This document shows, in pieces, positions 1-7,767 of a stretch of DNA of 64,000 nucleotides. Both the position numbers and the translations under genes were made by a program. The stretch is from JAODBQ01 sp047602055. Lineage in GTDB: Bacteria > Actinomycetota > Acidimicrobiia > Acidimicrobiales > Ilumatobacteraceae. The DNA lies in NCBI GenBank assembly GCA_047602055.1, contig JASGIG010000001.1, positions 186,001 to 250,000 of the forward strand. Direction: 5' to 3'. The notes below the pieces were generated by a model. The model was not told the origin of the DNA and searched no databases. It saw only the letters and a list, made by a program, of their open reading frames with translations. Numbering within the stretch: position 1 is the stretch's first letter; the number at the start of each line of letters is the position of its first letter.

Positions 1-599
1 AGCGCCGTGTTGACCAACGCGAACGCGAACAGCACGCCGCCGAGCAGCCATGGCCCGCTGTACTTGTGGAGGCCGAACCAGTCTTCACCGGCGGCTTCGG
101 CCGGGCCGATGAGGACGGGACCGAAGACGGCGCCGAACGTCGACGCGAACACGATGCGGCTCATCGCCCGGCTGCGCTCGTCCGGCGCGGCGAGATCGGT
201 GGCCGCATAGCGGGAGATCAAGTTGGCCGCCTGGCCGTTGCCGAACAGGAACAGGCCGACGACGAACACGAACAGCGATGCGGTCTCCACACCGACCGCG
301 GCGACGACGCCGCCGACGGCAGCGAGCAGGTAGCCGAGTTGCAGGCCGGGGCGCCGCCCGAGCCGCGTCATCCGGCGGGCCAACACCTGCGACATGAACG
401 CGGTGCCGATCGTGGCAGTCGCCGTGGCCATGCCCGCCCACGGCGTCTCCTGCCCGAGGAGGTCCTGGATGACGAACGCGCCGACGGTCACCGCCGCGGC
501 AAGGGCCGCGCCACCGATCACCTGGCCGAGCGCGAGGACGCGCAATACCCGCTGCTGCAACGCGGCGCGCTGCGCCAGGTCGTCGATGCGCCCGGTCAT
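1..599 (-). CDS. MFS transporter, N-terminal 199 residues (runs off left edge)
   Basis: Reading the minus strand from an ATG at 599 gives an open frame to the window edge beginning MTGRIDDLAQRAALQQRVL. It shows several hydrophobic helices (around residues 20-45, 52-66, 90-125 and near the visible end) and an RRMTRLGRRPGLQ loop between helices 2 and 3, which matches the cytoplasmic loop 2-3 motif of the major facilitator superfamily. The function is inner-membrane efflux or uptake of a small solute; the substrate cannot be told. It starts 43 bp after the rhodanese gene on the same strand, so the two may be co-transcribed, as is common for ArsR-rhodanese/MFS pairs. The C-terminal half is outside the window. 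Confidence 0.8.
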   Translation of the reverse strand, partial: MTGRIDDLAQRAALQQRVLRVLALGQVIGGAALAAAVTVGAFVIQDLLGQETPWAGMATATATIGTAFMSQVLARRMTRLGRRPGLQLGYLLAAVGGVVAAVGVETASLFVFVVGLFLFGNGQAANLISRYAATDLAAPDERSRAMSRIVFASTFGAVFGPVLIGPAEAAGEDWFGLHKYSGPWLLGGVLFAFALVNTA

Positions 600-642
600 C
601 AGGGCCGCCCGGCGGACGCGCTCGCCCCCACCGCCGCGGCTG

Positions 643-1002
643 TCACGGGCCGACGGCCAGCACCACGCCGTCGACCAGCCACTCGGCGAGGCCGTCCTTC
701 GACAGGCGGGCGTCGAACCCGTGCGCCTGCCACAGGTGCACGGCCCGGTTCGACAGCACGCAGTAGCGGCCGCGGCAGTAGGCGGCGACCTCGGTGTCGG
801 CGGGGATCTCGTCGAGCCGGTCGGCCAGCTCGCTCCACGGGACCGACACCGTACCCTGGAGACGCCCGGCCGAGTACTCCTCCGCCGGGCGGACGTCCGA
901 CACGACGGCCTGGCCGTCGCGGGCTACGTCCATCAGCTCGGCACGGCTCGTCAGTTCGACACCGTCGAGGGGGCGAACCGCGGCGAGGTCGTCGCGCGCC
1001 AC
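643..1002 (-). CDS. Rhodanese-domain protein (C-terminal part of an ArsR-rhodanese type protein)
   Basis: 119 residues from a GTG start. The rhodanese fold is clear: VVSDVRPAEEYSAGRLQG, then the active-site loop YCRGRYCVLS with the catalytic cysteine, and a final DGLAEWLVDG strand/helix. Family knowledge: this exact layout (a short ARDDLAAV lead-in, then SRAEL, then the rhodanese) is the C-terminal half of fused ArsR-HTH/rhodanese regulators about 220 aa long. No HTH can be read in frame upstream, so either the protein is a stand-alone sulfurtransferase or it is the surviving half of a broken regulator. It likely binds sulfane sulfur or senses redox/metalloid stress, and it is paired with the MFS gene downstream. 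Confidence 0.75.
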   Translation of the reverse strand: MARDDLAAVRPLDGVELTSRAELMDVARDGQAVVSDVRPAEEYSAGRLQGTVSVPWSELADRLDEIPADTEVAAYCRGRYCVLSNRAVHLWQAHGFDARLSKDGLAEWLVDGVVLAVGP

Positions 1003-1329
1003 CGGCCGGTGCCGCTCGGCGACGCGGCACCCAGCACGAACCCGCAGGTCAACGAGGCCGGACCGGCCAGGGCCGGCAGATGACCCGGTAGACGTCGCTC
1101 CGAGCAGCAGCAGGCCCGCTGCGGAGCGTCGCGCGCGAGAACGACCGAGAAGCTCGACCAGTACAAACCGGGCCGCGACCGCACCTGCACCCGCGTCGCC
1201 GGGCCGCCCGAGCCGGCACCTCGCGCCGGGCAGCGCAGCACCGAGGGGGAGCGCTGGAGACGGACACGGGCGCGGCCGAGCTCGTCGCCCGCAGCGACGA
1301 CACGCCGCAACAGCTCACCGTGGGAAAGG
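1003..1329 (-). other. Coding-poor stretch, possible remnant of an ArsR HTH domain
   Basis: No convincing gene. The frame of the rhodanese stays open upstream to a stop near 1316 but encodes a low-complexity Ala/Arg/Gly-rich sequence. Another frame contains a short string (LPALAGPASLTC) that resembles the end of an ArsR recognition helix. This is consistent with, but does not prove, a frame-shifted ArsR half belonging to the rhodanese gene. Confidence 0.3.
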
Positions 1330-1669
1330 TGTCGGGGTCGGGATTGAAGTCGTCGGACTCGCCGACCAAGTTGCCCGCGGCGAGCTGACCGGCGACGCCG
1401 CAGCCGCCCGGGTCTTCGACGATCTGAAGCTGCTCGGCGACGCGCTCAGCAGCGACGACGAGCTGCCGGTTGGGCTCGCCTCCTGGTACGCCGGCCTCAA
1501 CGCGCTCCACCCGGTCGGTGGCGCGAATGCCTTCGCAACGCGCCAGCACCTCGAATGGGTCGGCCTGCGTCGTGAGGTCGAGTTGTTCGACGAGGCGTCC
1601 GTAGTCGGGTCGGTCTCGTGGCATGAGCCAGTTGGAGAGCACGGGGAACAACACGTTCGAGTCGTACAC
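1330..1669 (-). pseudogene. HIRAN-domain-like protein, degraded fragment
   Basis: From a GTG at 1669 the frame reads YDSNVLFPVLSNWLMPRD, then DRPDYGRLVEQLDL, DPFEVLARCEGIRATDRVE. Family knowledge: this is the conserved central block (LFPVF.NR.MP...RPDY, DPFEVLARS.G.RATD) of actinobacterial HIRAN-domain proteins that are usually encoded next to a HipA-like kinase, as here. After the RATDRVE motif the sequence no longer resembles the family, although DDFNP near the end recalls the expected D.DNDFNP strand. No start for the missing N-terminus is found in frame. I infer a decayed gene; the role, probably a partner of the HipA-like kinase, is unknown. Confidence 0.5.
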
Positions 1670-1694
1670 GTCGTGGAGCCTCGTTCGTCATGTG

Positions 1695-2505
1695 TCACCG
1701 TACCGAGGGGCCTGGCAGGGTACGCGCACGATTGGCCGCGAACACGCCTGCCGCGAATCGTCGAGCTGCGGGCGACATGCGACGAGCGGGAACACGACCG
1801 AGGATCGGCTCGACCGTTCGGATCATCGCGGCACGCTCGAGCCGATGATCTCGAACGTGAGCATCCACCATGCTCAGGCCCTGGTGGGCGATGTCGCACG
1901 GGTGAGTGGATCCGTCGAACTTGGATCGAGCCCGAGCCGCATATGCCTGCACGGTTCGGTCGCGGTCGCGGGTGGCCAGACGCCCGTCGCGCTCGGCGTC
2001 GTCGAGAAGGAAACCGAGACATGACGCGTGGTCGGACGTCGGCGCCAGCCGGCGGCCACCATCGGCGATCACCGCCCAGTCCTCCTGGTGACAGTCGGTG
2101 TTGCCGATCGGCGCGTCGAGCACGAGGTAGTCGACGAACCAGTCCCATGCGCTGAACTCGCGTCCGTCGGCGGGCGGAGCGATTCCGTCCAGGGCCGCTT
2201 GGACCGCGGCGAGCGTGTAGCCGGTCCGGTCACGAGCGCTCGTCCCGACAACGCCGACGTCGGCCAACAGTTCGTTACCGTGAATGAGGCTCTCGCTGTC
2301 GCTGAGCACCTTCTTGCTGATCGCCCCAAGACCAGTCTCGTCACCAAGATCGACAACAGCAAGCTCGGTCACGGCTGCGGGCACACCCGGTTGCGCGGCG
2401 ACGTCCGTCGCGACGCGTTCGGCCCAGTCGTCGCCCCAGCGGCTCGAGACCCTCAGGGCTCCATTCGGAGATGTCGACTTCCGCAAAGGCAGGCGCTGCG
2501 GTCAT
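1695..2505 (-). pseudogene. HipA-like kinase, frameshifted and missing its N-terminal ATP loop
   Basis: The body (frame starting near 2486) carries ISKKVLSDSESLIHGNELLA, the catalytic-loop motif LDAPIGNTDCHQEDWAVI and the metal-binding SDHASCLGFLLDD, followed by ATRDRDRTVQAYA and HPCDIAHQ. These are hallmarks of HipA-fold serine/threonine kinases. The expected N-terminus (MTAAPAFAEVDISEWSPEG) is present, starting at an ATG at 2505, but in a different frame, and the 25-30 residues that normally hold the strand and glycine-rich loop between it and GDDWAERV are absent. The gene therefore cannot make a normal kinase. Its start overlaps the stop of the preceding gene (ATGA), so it once belonged to an operon with the TPR/SWIM-type gene. 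Confidence 0.65.
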
Positions 2506-3084
2506 CGCAGGCCGGCCTTGTCGAGCATCGCGATGAGCGACGGGCGTCGCCGGTTCCGTTCGCGCAGCGCCGTGAGATGCTCGGCGAAGTCGGCCTGTCG
2601 GTCAGCTGCGGTCGCGGCGCGGCGAGCAGCCTTGAGGTGCCGCACCGCGACCTGGTAGGCACGCTTGTCGGCCTGCTGCAATGCGTCGTCGGTGAGCCGC
2701 TGGTATACGACCAGCGCCTCGGCCGGTTGCGCGGCGTCGGCGAGCAGACCGGCGGCGAGATCATAGAGCTTGGCGACCTGCCAGCCGCTGGTCGCTGCGA
2801 TCCCCCGCCGTGCCCAGGCGAGCGCGTCGGCGGGTTGGCCGAGCCTCGATCATCGCTTCGGCGACGCGCACGTACTGGTGCGACGCGGACAGGTCACCGC
2901 CGAGCAACTCGACCAACCGGTCGACGTCGCGATCGATGATCGCCAGTCGTTCGTGCGCGTAGCGCGCCGCGAAGCTGGCGAACCCGCCGTTCAGGTCACG
3001 CAACCCTGCCGACCGGGAGCCGGACGTGCTGGCAGGCCCCGAGCGTTTGGTGACCTCGTCGCGGTAGGCGGCGAGGCCGGTCCG
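2502..3084 (-). pseudogene. C-terminal remnant of a TPR/SWIM-zinc-finger type protein, frameshifted
   Basis: One frame reads YRDEVTKR ... LNGGFASFAARYAHERLAII, then YVRVAEAMIEA. Skipping one base near 2846 continues as GQPADALAWARRGIAATSG, LYDLAAGLLADA, AYQVAVRHLKAARRAA and ends RRRPSLIAMLDKAGLR at 2502. Family knowledge: the ending (LREL.RRRPS.IA.LDKAGL) is typical of the helical-repeat C-terminus of actinobacterial SWIM zinc-finger proteins. The upstream SWIM domain is not in the window because an enoyl-CoA hydratase operon begins immediately upstream, so this is a truncated and frameshifted leftover. It joins the HipA-like remnant by an ATGA overlap. Confidence 0.5.
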
Positions 3085-3090
3085 GCCGCG

Positions 3091-3861
3091 TCAGTGGCCA
3101 GTGAACACCGGGGGGCGGTGTTCCAGGTAGGCGCGCACCGATTCGCGGTGGTCTTCGGTTCGGAACAGGTCGGCGTGAATCAGTCCGAGCCACTGCCCGA
3201 GCTGCTCCCAGTTCGGGTCGCTCGTCCGTTGCAGGCCGGCCTTCATGGCGGCTACGGCGAGCGGCGGGTTGGCGGCAATGGACCGTGCCAGCTCCAGCGC
3301 GGTGTCGACGACGTGGTCGTCGTCGACCACCTCGGAGACGAGGCCCCACGCGAGAGCGTCGTCTGCGCCGACGAAGTCGCCGGTGAACAGCATCCGTGCG
3401 GCGCGCTCACGGCCGACGAGCTGCCACAGGCGCGCCAACCCGGCGACGTCGGCCGCCTGTCCGCGACGGACGAACATCTCCGAGAAGCGCGCGCGGCGTG
3501 CTGCGATGCGGATGTCGGCCATTAACGCGAGATCCGCACCCCAGCCGACTGCCGGGCCGTTGACGGCAGCGATGATCGGGTAGCGCGCGTTGAGGAGGGC
3601 TCGGCTGGTGCCGAGTAGGCCGGGGTCCTCGCCCATCTCGACGCCCTCACCGTTGCGGAAGATGTCGACGACGTCGTCACCTGAGCAGAAGCCTCGACCT
3701 GCGCCGGTGATCACGAGCACTCGCGTGTCGAGGCCGGCGAGTAGGTCGTCGACCTCGTCGTGGGTCTTGTACCGCATTGCGTTCATCACTGCTGGTCGGT
3801 TCAGCGTCAACAGGGTGACGCCGGGCGACGGTTCGTCGACCGCGATGTCCTCGTATTCCAT
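3091..3861 (-). CDS. Enoyl-CoA hydratase/isomerase family protein
   Basis: 256 residues of the crotonase fold. The oxyanion-hole segments are visible: ITGAGRGFCSGDD around residue 55-65 and AAVNGPAVGWGADLALMADI around 105-125. An Asp rather than the hydratase Glu follows GFCSGD, so hydration of an enoyl-CoA is likely but isomerase or other crotonase chemistry is possible. It ends LEHRPPVFTGH, a common C-terminus of actinobacterial crotonases. The ATG at 3861 starts 1 bp after the acyl-CoA dehydrogenase stop, so the two act together in a beta-oxidation-like step at the end of the long sugar-ABC/acyl-CoA operon. An in-frame extension upstream would overlap the dehydrogenase and is rejected. Confidence 0.9.
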   Translation of the reverse strand: MEYEDIAVDEPSPGVTLLTLNRPAVMNAMRYKTHDEVDDLLAGLDTRVLVITGAGRGFCSGDDVVDIFRNGEGVEMGEDPGLLGTSRALLNARYPIIAAVNGPAVGWGADLALMADIRIAARRARFSEMFVRRGQAADVAGLARLWQLVGRERAARMLFTGDFVGADDALAWGLVSEVVDDDHVVDTALELARSIAANPPLAVAAMKAGLQRTSDPNWEQLGQWLGLIHADLFRTEDHRESVRAYLEHRPPVFTGH

Positions 3862-3862
3862 G

Positions 3863-5127
3863 TCAGACCTCCGTCTGTCGGGGGGTGCCGCGCAGGATGC
3901 GGTGCGTCGATGGGAACTCGGTCTCGACGCCTTTGCAGCGCCCGAGCACGTCACGGGCGATCGTCGTGAGGTGCACCTCCGTGGGGCCGTCGCCGATGCC
4001 GTAGGTGAGACCGTCGACAAGCATCTCCATGAACGGCATCTCGTCGGTGATGCCGAGTGACCCGTGGACCTGGATCGCCCTTTGAGCGATGTTCTGCAGG
4101 ATCCGGGCCGTCGCCACCTTGCACATCGAGACGTCGGTGCGAACTTCGCGGGTGTTGCCCAAGCGCTCCATCCGCCACGCGGTGTGCAGCACGAGCAGTC
4201 GGAACTGCTCGACCTCGAGGTACGACTCCGCGATCATCGCCTGCACAAGTTGCTTCTGGGCGAGCAGCTCGCCCTGGGTCGTTCGTGAGAGCGCGCGCTC
4301 GCACATCATCTCGATGGCCATGCGCGTTGCGCCGACTGTGCGCATTGCCAGGAACAGGCGAGCCAGGCCCATGCGCGCCTGCATCACGACGTATGCCTTG
4401 CCGCGCTCGCCGAGCATGTTGCTGGCCGGGACTCGGACGTTCTCGTAGCGCAGGTACGAGTGGTGCTCGAAGTCCTGTCGCCCGAACTCGTGCACGTTGC
4501 GCAGGATGTGGATTCCCGGTGATTCGCGAGGCACGACGAACAGCGACATCCGGCTGTAGCGGGTGTTGTCCGGATCCGTGATCGCCATGACGATGTGGAA
4601 ATCGGCGTAGTCGCCGCCGGTGATCATCCACTTGTGCCCGTTGAGCACGTACTCGTCGCCGTCTTGGATCGCAGTCGTCGTGTACGTCGTCGGGTCGGAG
4701 CCTCCGCGCGTGGCTCGGTGACCGAGAAGGCGGAGACCATCTCGCCGGCGACCAGTGGTTGCAGGAATCGGGCTTTGATGTCCGGACTACCGAATCGGGC
4801 GAGGATCTCGACGTTGCCGGCGTCGGGGGACTGGCACCCGAAGATCACCGGACCGCAGCGGGTGCGCCCGAGCTGCTCGTTGACGAGTGCGATCTCGATG
4901 GCCCCGGCGCCAGTACCACCCTGTTCGACCGGCGCATGCACGGCCCACATGCCGGCGTCGCGCACGGTCTGCTGCAGCCGGGGGATGTGTTGCGCGTGGA
5001 GCGGGTCGCGCAGGTTCCGGGGGTCGCGGACGATCTGATCGATCGGCAGCACCTCGTCGCGGATGAACGCTTGGGCCCAGGCGATACGTCCAGCGACGTC
5101 GGGCGGGGTCTCGAAGTCCCAGCTCAT
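3863..5127 (-). pseudogene. Acyl-CoA dehydrogenase, split by a frameshift near 4703-4710
   Basis: N-terminal half starts at ATG 5127 (MSWDFETPPDVAGRI) and runs to SAFSVTEPRAEAPT, where the frame is lost. The C-terminal half continues in another frame from LNGHKWMITGGDYADF through QVHGSLGITDEMPF to TPRQTEV at 3863. The TEP motif before the break and NGHKW after it are the two sides of the FAD-binding beta domain; removing one GC from the GCGCGC run at the break restores TEPRGGSDPTTYTT and a protein of 420 aa, the normal family length. The reaction would be alpha,beta-dehydrogenation of an acyl-CoA feeding the neighbouring enoyl-CoA hydratase. Either a true lesion or a sequence error; everything else in the gene is conserved. 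Confidence 0.85.
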
Positions 5128-5164
5128 CTTGTTGGTCTCACCTCTGTGTGGTGCAGGCCGCCGC

Positions 5165-6679
5165 TCAGTGGACGGCGGCGAACATGATCTTTTCCTCGGT
5201 CGCTTCGGCCCCGTCGAACTCCACGACGACTCGTCCGCCGCGTACGACGAGCACGCGATCGGCCAGCGACAGCACCTCGGGGAGGTACGAGGAGATGACG
5301 ATCACGGCCGAACCGCGCTGAGCGGTGTCGGCGATGATCCTGTGGATCTCCTCGATCGAGCCGACATCGACGCCGCGAGTCGGTTCGTCGAAGATCACGA
5401 CCTTCGGCTGGCGGGTCAACGAGCGGGCCAGCACGACCTTCTGCTGGTTGCCGCCAGACAGCTCGATCACCCGGCGGTTGCTGCCTGCCGTGCGCACCTG
5501 GAATCGGTCGACGAGTTCGGCGCCGAGTGAGCGCATCTCGGAGCGCTTGAACAGAATGGGCATCCGACGCCGCGAGGCGATGTGCCCCATGTAGATGTTC
5601 TCGTCGATCGACATCGTCTCGAAGAAGCCGTTGAGTTTGCGGTCCTCGGTGACGTATGCGACGCCGGCACCGACGGCCTGGCGGGGCACGCGAAGGCGTC
5701 TCCGTCTGCCGTCGACGACGACGCGTCCACCGCCGACGCGGTCGCGGCGCAATGCGCCGCTGATCAGCAGCGCCGTCTCGGTGCGCCCGGAGCCGACGAG
5801 CCCGGCTAGCGCGACGATCTCGCCGGCGCGAGCGGAGAAGCTCATGTGCTTGACGGCGCGTCCCATCGACAGCCCGTCGACCTCAAGCACGACATCGCCG
5901 ATCTCGGCTCGTTGGACCGGCCGAACACGGGCTTGCTCGACGTTGCGGCCGACCATCATTCGCACGAGGTCCTGACGTGTGCAGCCTCGCGCCTCGATGG
6001 TCGCCTGCAGCCGCCCGTCACGCAACACGGTGATGCGGTCGGCGATCTCCAGCGACTCCTCCAGGGCGTGCGACACGAAGATCACGCCGGTTCCGGAGGA
6101 CGTGAGCCGGCGGATCGCCCCGAACAGCTGCTCCTTCTCCTCGGGCGTCAGCGCGGCGGTGGGTTCGTCGAAGATGACGATCCGCGCTCGCTGGCGGATC
6201 GCCCGTGTGATCTCGACCATCTGTCGTTGCGCCGTGCCGAGTTGGGAGACGTACACGTTCGCTGGCACATGGAAGTTGAGCGACAGGAGAAGCTGACGCG
6301 CCTCGATGTTCAACCGCCGCAGGCGAGCGAAGCGCGGCTCGTCACCGAGGTGGAGGTTCTGGGCGACGGTCATTGTCGGCACCAGGCTGCTCTCCTGGTA
6401 CACCATCGCGACCGGGTTCATCCCGCTGCGCTCAGCGGACACGATGGTCATCTCGCCCGAGTCACGGTCGATCGCACCACTGATGATCTTGCACAGCGTT
6501 GACTTGCCGGCGCCGTTCTCACCGATCAGCGCGTGAACCTCACCTGGCCGCAGTACGAAGTCGACTGCGTCGAGCACGACTGTGCCGTCATATGCCTTCG
6601 TCGCGCCGACGACGTCGAGCAGCGCCGCGGTCGGATCGACACCGTTGGTGACATCGGATGTCGCGACGGTGCCGTTCAC
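5165..6679 (-). CDS. Ribose-type sugar ABC transporter ATP-binding protein (two ABC domains)
   Basis: 504 residues, RbsA/MglA size. Domain 1 holds Walker A GENGAGKST, a Q-loop YQESSLVPTMTV and Walker B IVIFDEPTAAL. Domain 2 has the usual degenerate P-loop (GLVGSGRTE), an intact signature ELSGGNQQKV and Walker B VVIFDEPTRGVD. Both are required to energise the two permeases upstream in the same operon. I chose the GTG at 6679, which overlaps the stop of the preceding gene as GTGA; the frame is open further upstream but that part is low-complexity and lies inside the neighbour. Substrate: by family a sugar or sugar-like polyol; the surrounding acyl-CoA genes suggest something less usual. Confidence 0.95.
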   Translation of the reverse strand: MNGTVATSDVTNGVDPTAALLDVVGATKAYDGTVVLDAVDFVLRPGEVHALIGENGAGKSTLCKIISGAIDRDSGEMTIVSAERSGMNPVAMVYQESSLVPTMTVAQNLHLGDEPRFARLRRLNIEARQLLLSLNFHVPANVYVSQLGTAQRQMVEITRAIRQRARIVIFDEPTAALTPEEKEQLFGAIRRLTSSGTGVIFVSHALEESLEIADRITVLRDGRLQATIEARGCTRQDLVRMMVGRNVEQARVRPVQRAEIGDVVLEVDGLSMGRAVKHMSFSARAGEIVALAGLVGSGRTETALLISGALRRDRVGGGRVVVDGRRRRLRVPRQAVGAGVAYVTEDRKLNGFFETMSIDENIYMGHIASRRRMPILFKRSEMRSLGAELVDRFQVRTAGSNRRVIELSGGNQQKVVLARSLTRQPKVVIFDEPTRGVDVGSIEEIHRIIADTAQRGSAVIVISSYLPEVLSLADRVLVVRGGRVVVEFDGAEATEEKIMFAAVH

Positions 6680-7767
6680 GACGCATCGCCGACCGGTCCG
6701 CCGAGCACGCAGCGTGCTCCGTGGCTGGCGACGACCAGGCGGTCGCCGACGGCCGCTACTGCAGTGATCCCGTGCCGATCCGAAGCGGCGCGGCCGTGGA
6801 CGCTGGCGATCGGATCGCCGTCGACGCCGATCCGCGCCACCAGTCCGTACGAGAACGTCGGCGCCCACGGCGTTCTGACACCGAGCTGGACCATGCCGCC
6901 CAGCTGCATCGGCTCGAGGATGTCGTCCGGTGGACCGAGCCTGGGCCGGATCCAGTGCTCACTGGGGATCATCGTCGTCATCGCCTCGCGGAACTCCTGG
7001 TCGCGTAGGACGAGCTCGACGAGCCCGTTGCGCTTCGAGAGGAACGTGAGCCACCACCCGCCGCCGGGAGCTGGGCACAACCGCGTCGGATAGGCAGGCA
7101 ACTCCACACCGAGGTCGCGACGACGGCCTGTCGTCGGATCGAGGAGTGCCAACCGGTGACGCCACGCCTCGGCGACGACGATGCCGTCGGCGTGCTCGCC
7201 CACGCCGGCGGCGAAGGCCAGTCCGTCGGCGAGCACACGGACCTCGCCGTCCGCAGCGACCTCGAGCACGCGTCCGGAGCGTCCCCCGGCGAACAGGTCC
7301 CTCGCCCACGCGTCCGCGGAGTGCTCCAGACTCCCCTCGGTGCACAGGATCGTCCCGTCGTCACGCACCGTCAGCGAAGTCGGACAACCGAAGCTCGAGC
7401 CAGGGATCGTCGTGACGATTGGCTCAACGTGGCCATCGCGCCCGACGCGGAGGATGCCGTGGCCGGCGACGGCGGCGACCACGCCGCCACGGTGGTCACT
7501 GGCGATCGCGCCGACTGGCGCCGCGAGGTCGGCGACCTCGATCGCAGGGGCGTCCAGGTTGTCTGCGTGCAGCACGGTTGTCGCCGCGCACATCCAGAGA
7601 TCGTCGCCCGAAGACGCAAGGTCGGACACACCCAACCCGACGGTGTGGCACAGCGGCTCGAAGTCGTCGAGCGCGTCGTTGGGCAGCAGGCCGCGTGCCA
7701 TCTGGGGCACGACCGACCCGTTGGCCGGTCGCAGAGCGCTGCGCAAGCGGGTCAGCACTCCGGTCAC
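6676..7767 (-). CDS. SMP-30/strictosidine-synthase-like beta-propeller protein
   Basis: 363 residues starting at GTG 7767 (GTGA overlap with the gene upstream). The sequence has the repeated blades of the SMP-30/gluconolactonase/strictosidine synthase-like superfamily: CPTSLTVRDDGTILCTEGS, GVGEHADGIVVAEAWRHRL, and a final GITAVAAVGDRLVVASHG strand. No signal peptide is visible, so it is likely cytoplasmic. It follows a gene that carries a related propeller fused to a permease and precedes the ABC ATPase, so it probably acts on the imported compound, for example opening a lactone or hydrolysing an ester. The catalytic specificity cannot be read from the sequence. Confidence 0.8.
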   Translation of the reverse strand: MTGVLTRLRSALRPANGSVVPQMARGLLPNDALDDFEPLCHTVGLGVSDLASSGDDLWMCAATTVLHADNLDAPAIEVADLAAPVGAIASDHRGGVVAAVAGHGILRVGRDGHVEPIVTTIPGSSFGCPTSLTVRDDGTILCTEGSLEHSADAWARDLFAGGRSGRVLEVAADGEVRVLADGLAFAAGVGEHADGIVVAEAWRHRLALLDPTTGRRRDLGVELPAYPTRLCPAPGGGWWLTFLSKRNGLVELVLRDQEFREAMTTMIPSEHWIRPRLGPPDDILEPMQLGGMVQLGVRTPWAPTFSYGLVARIGVDGDPIASVHGRAASDRHGITAVAAVGDRLVVASHGARCVLGGPVGDAS

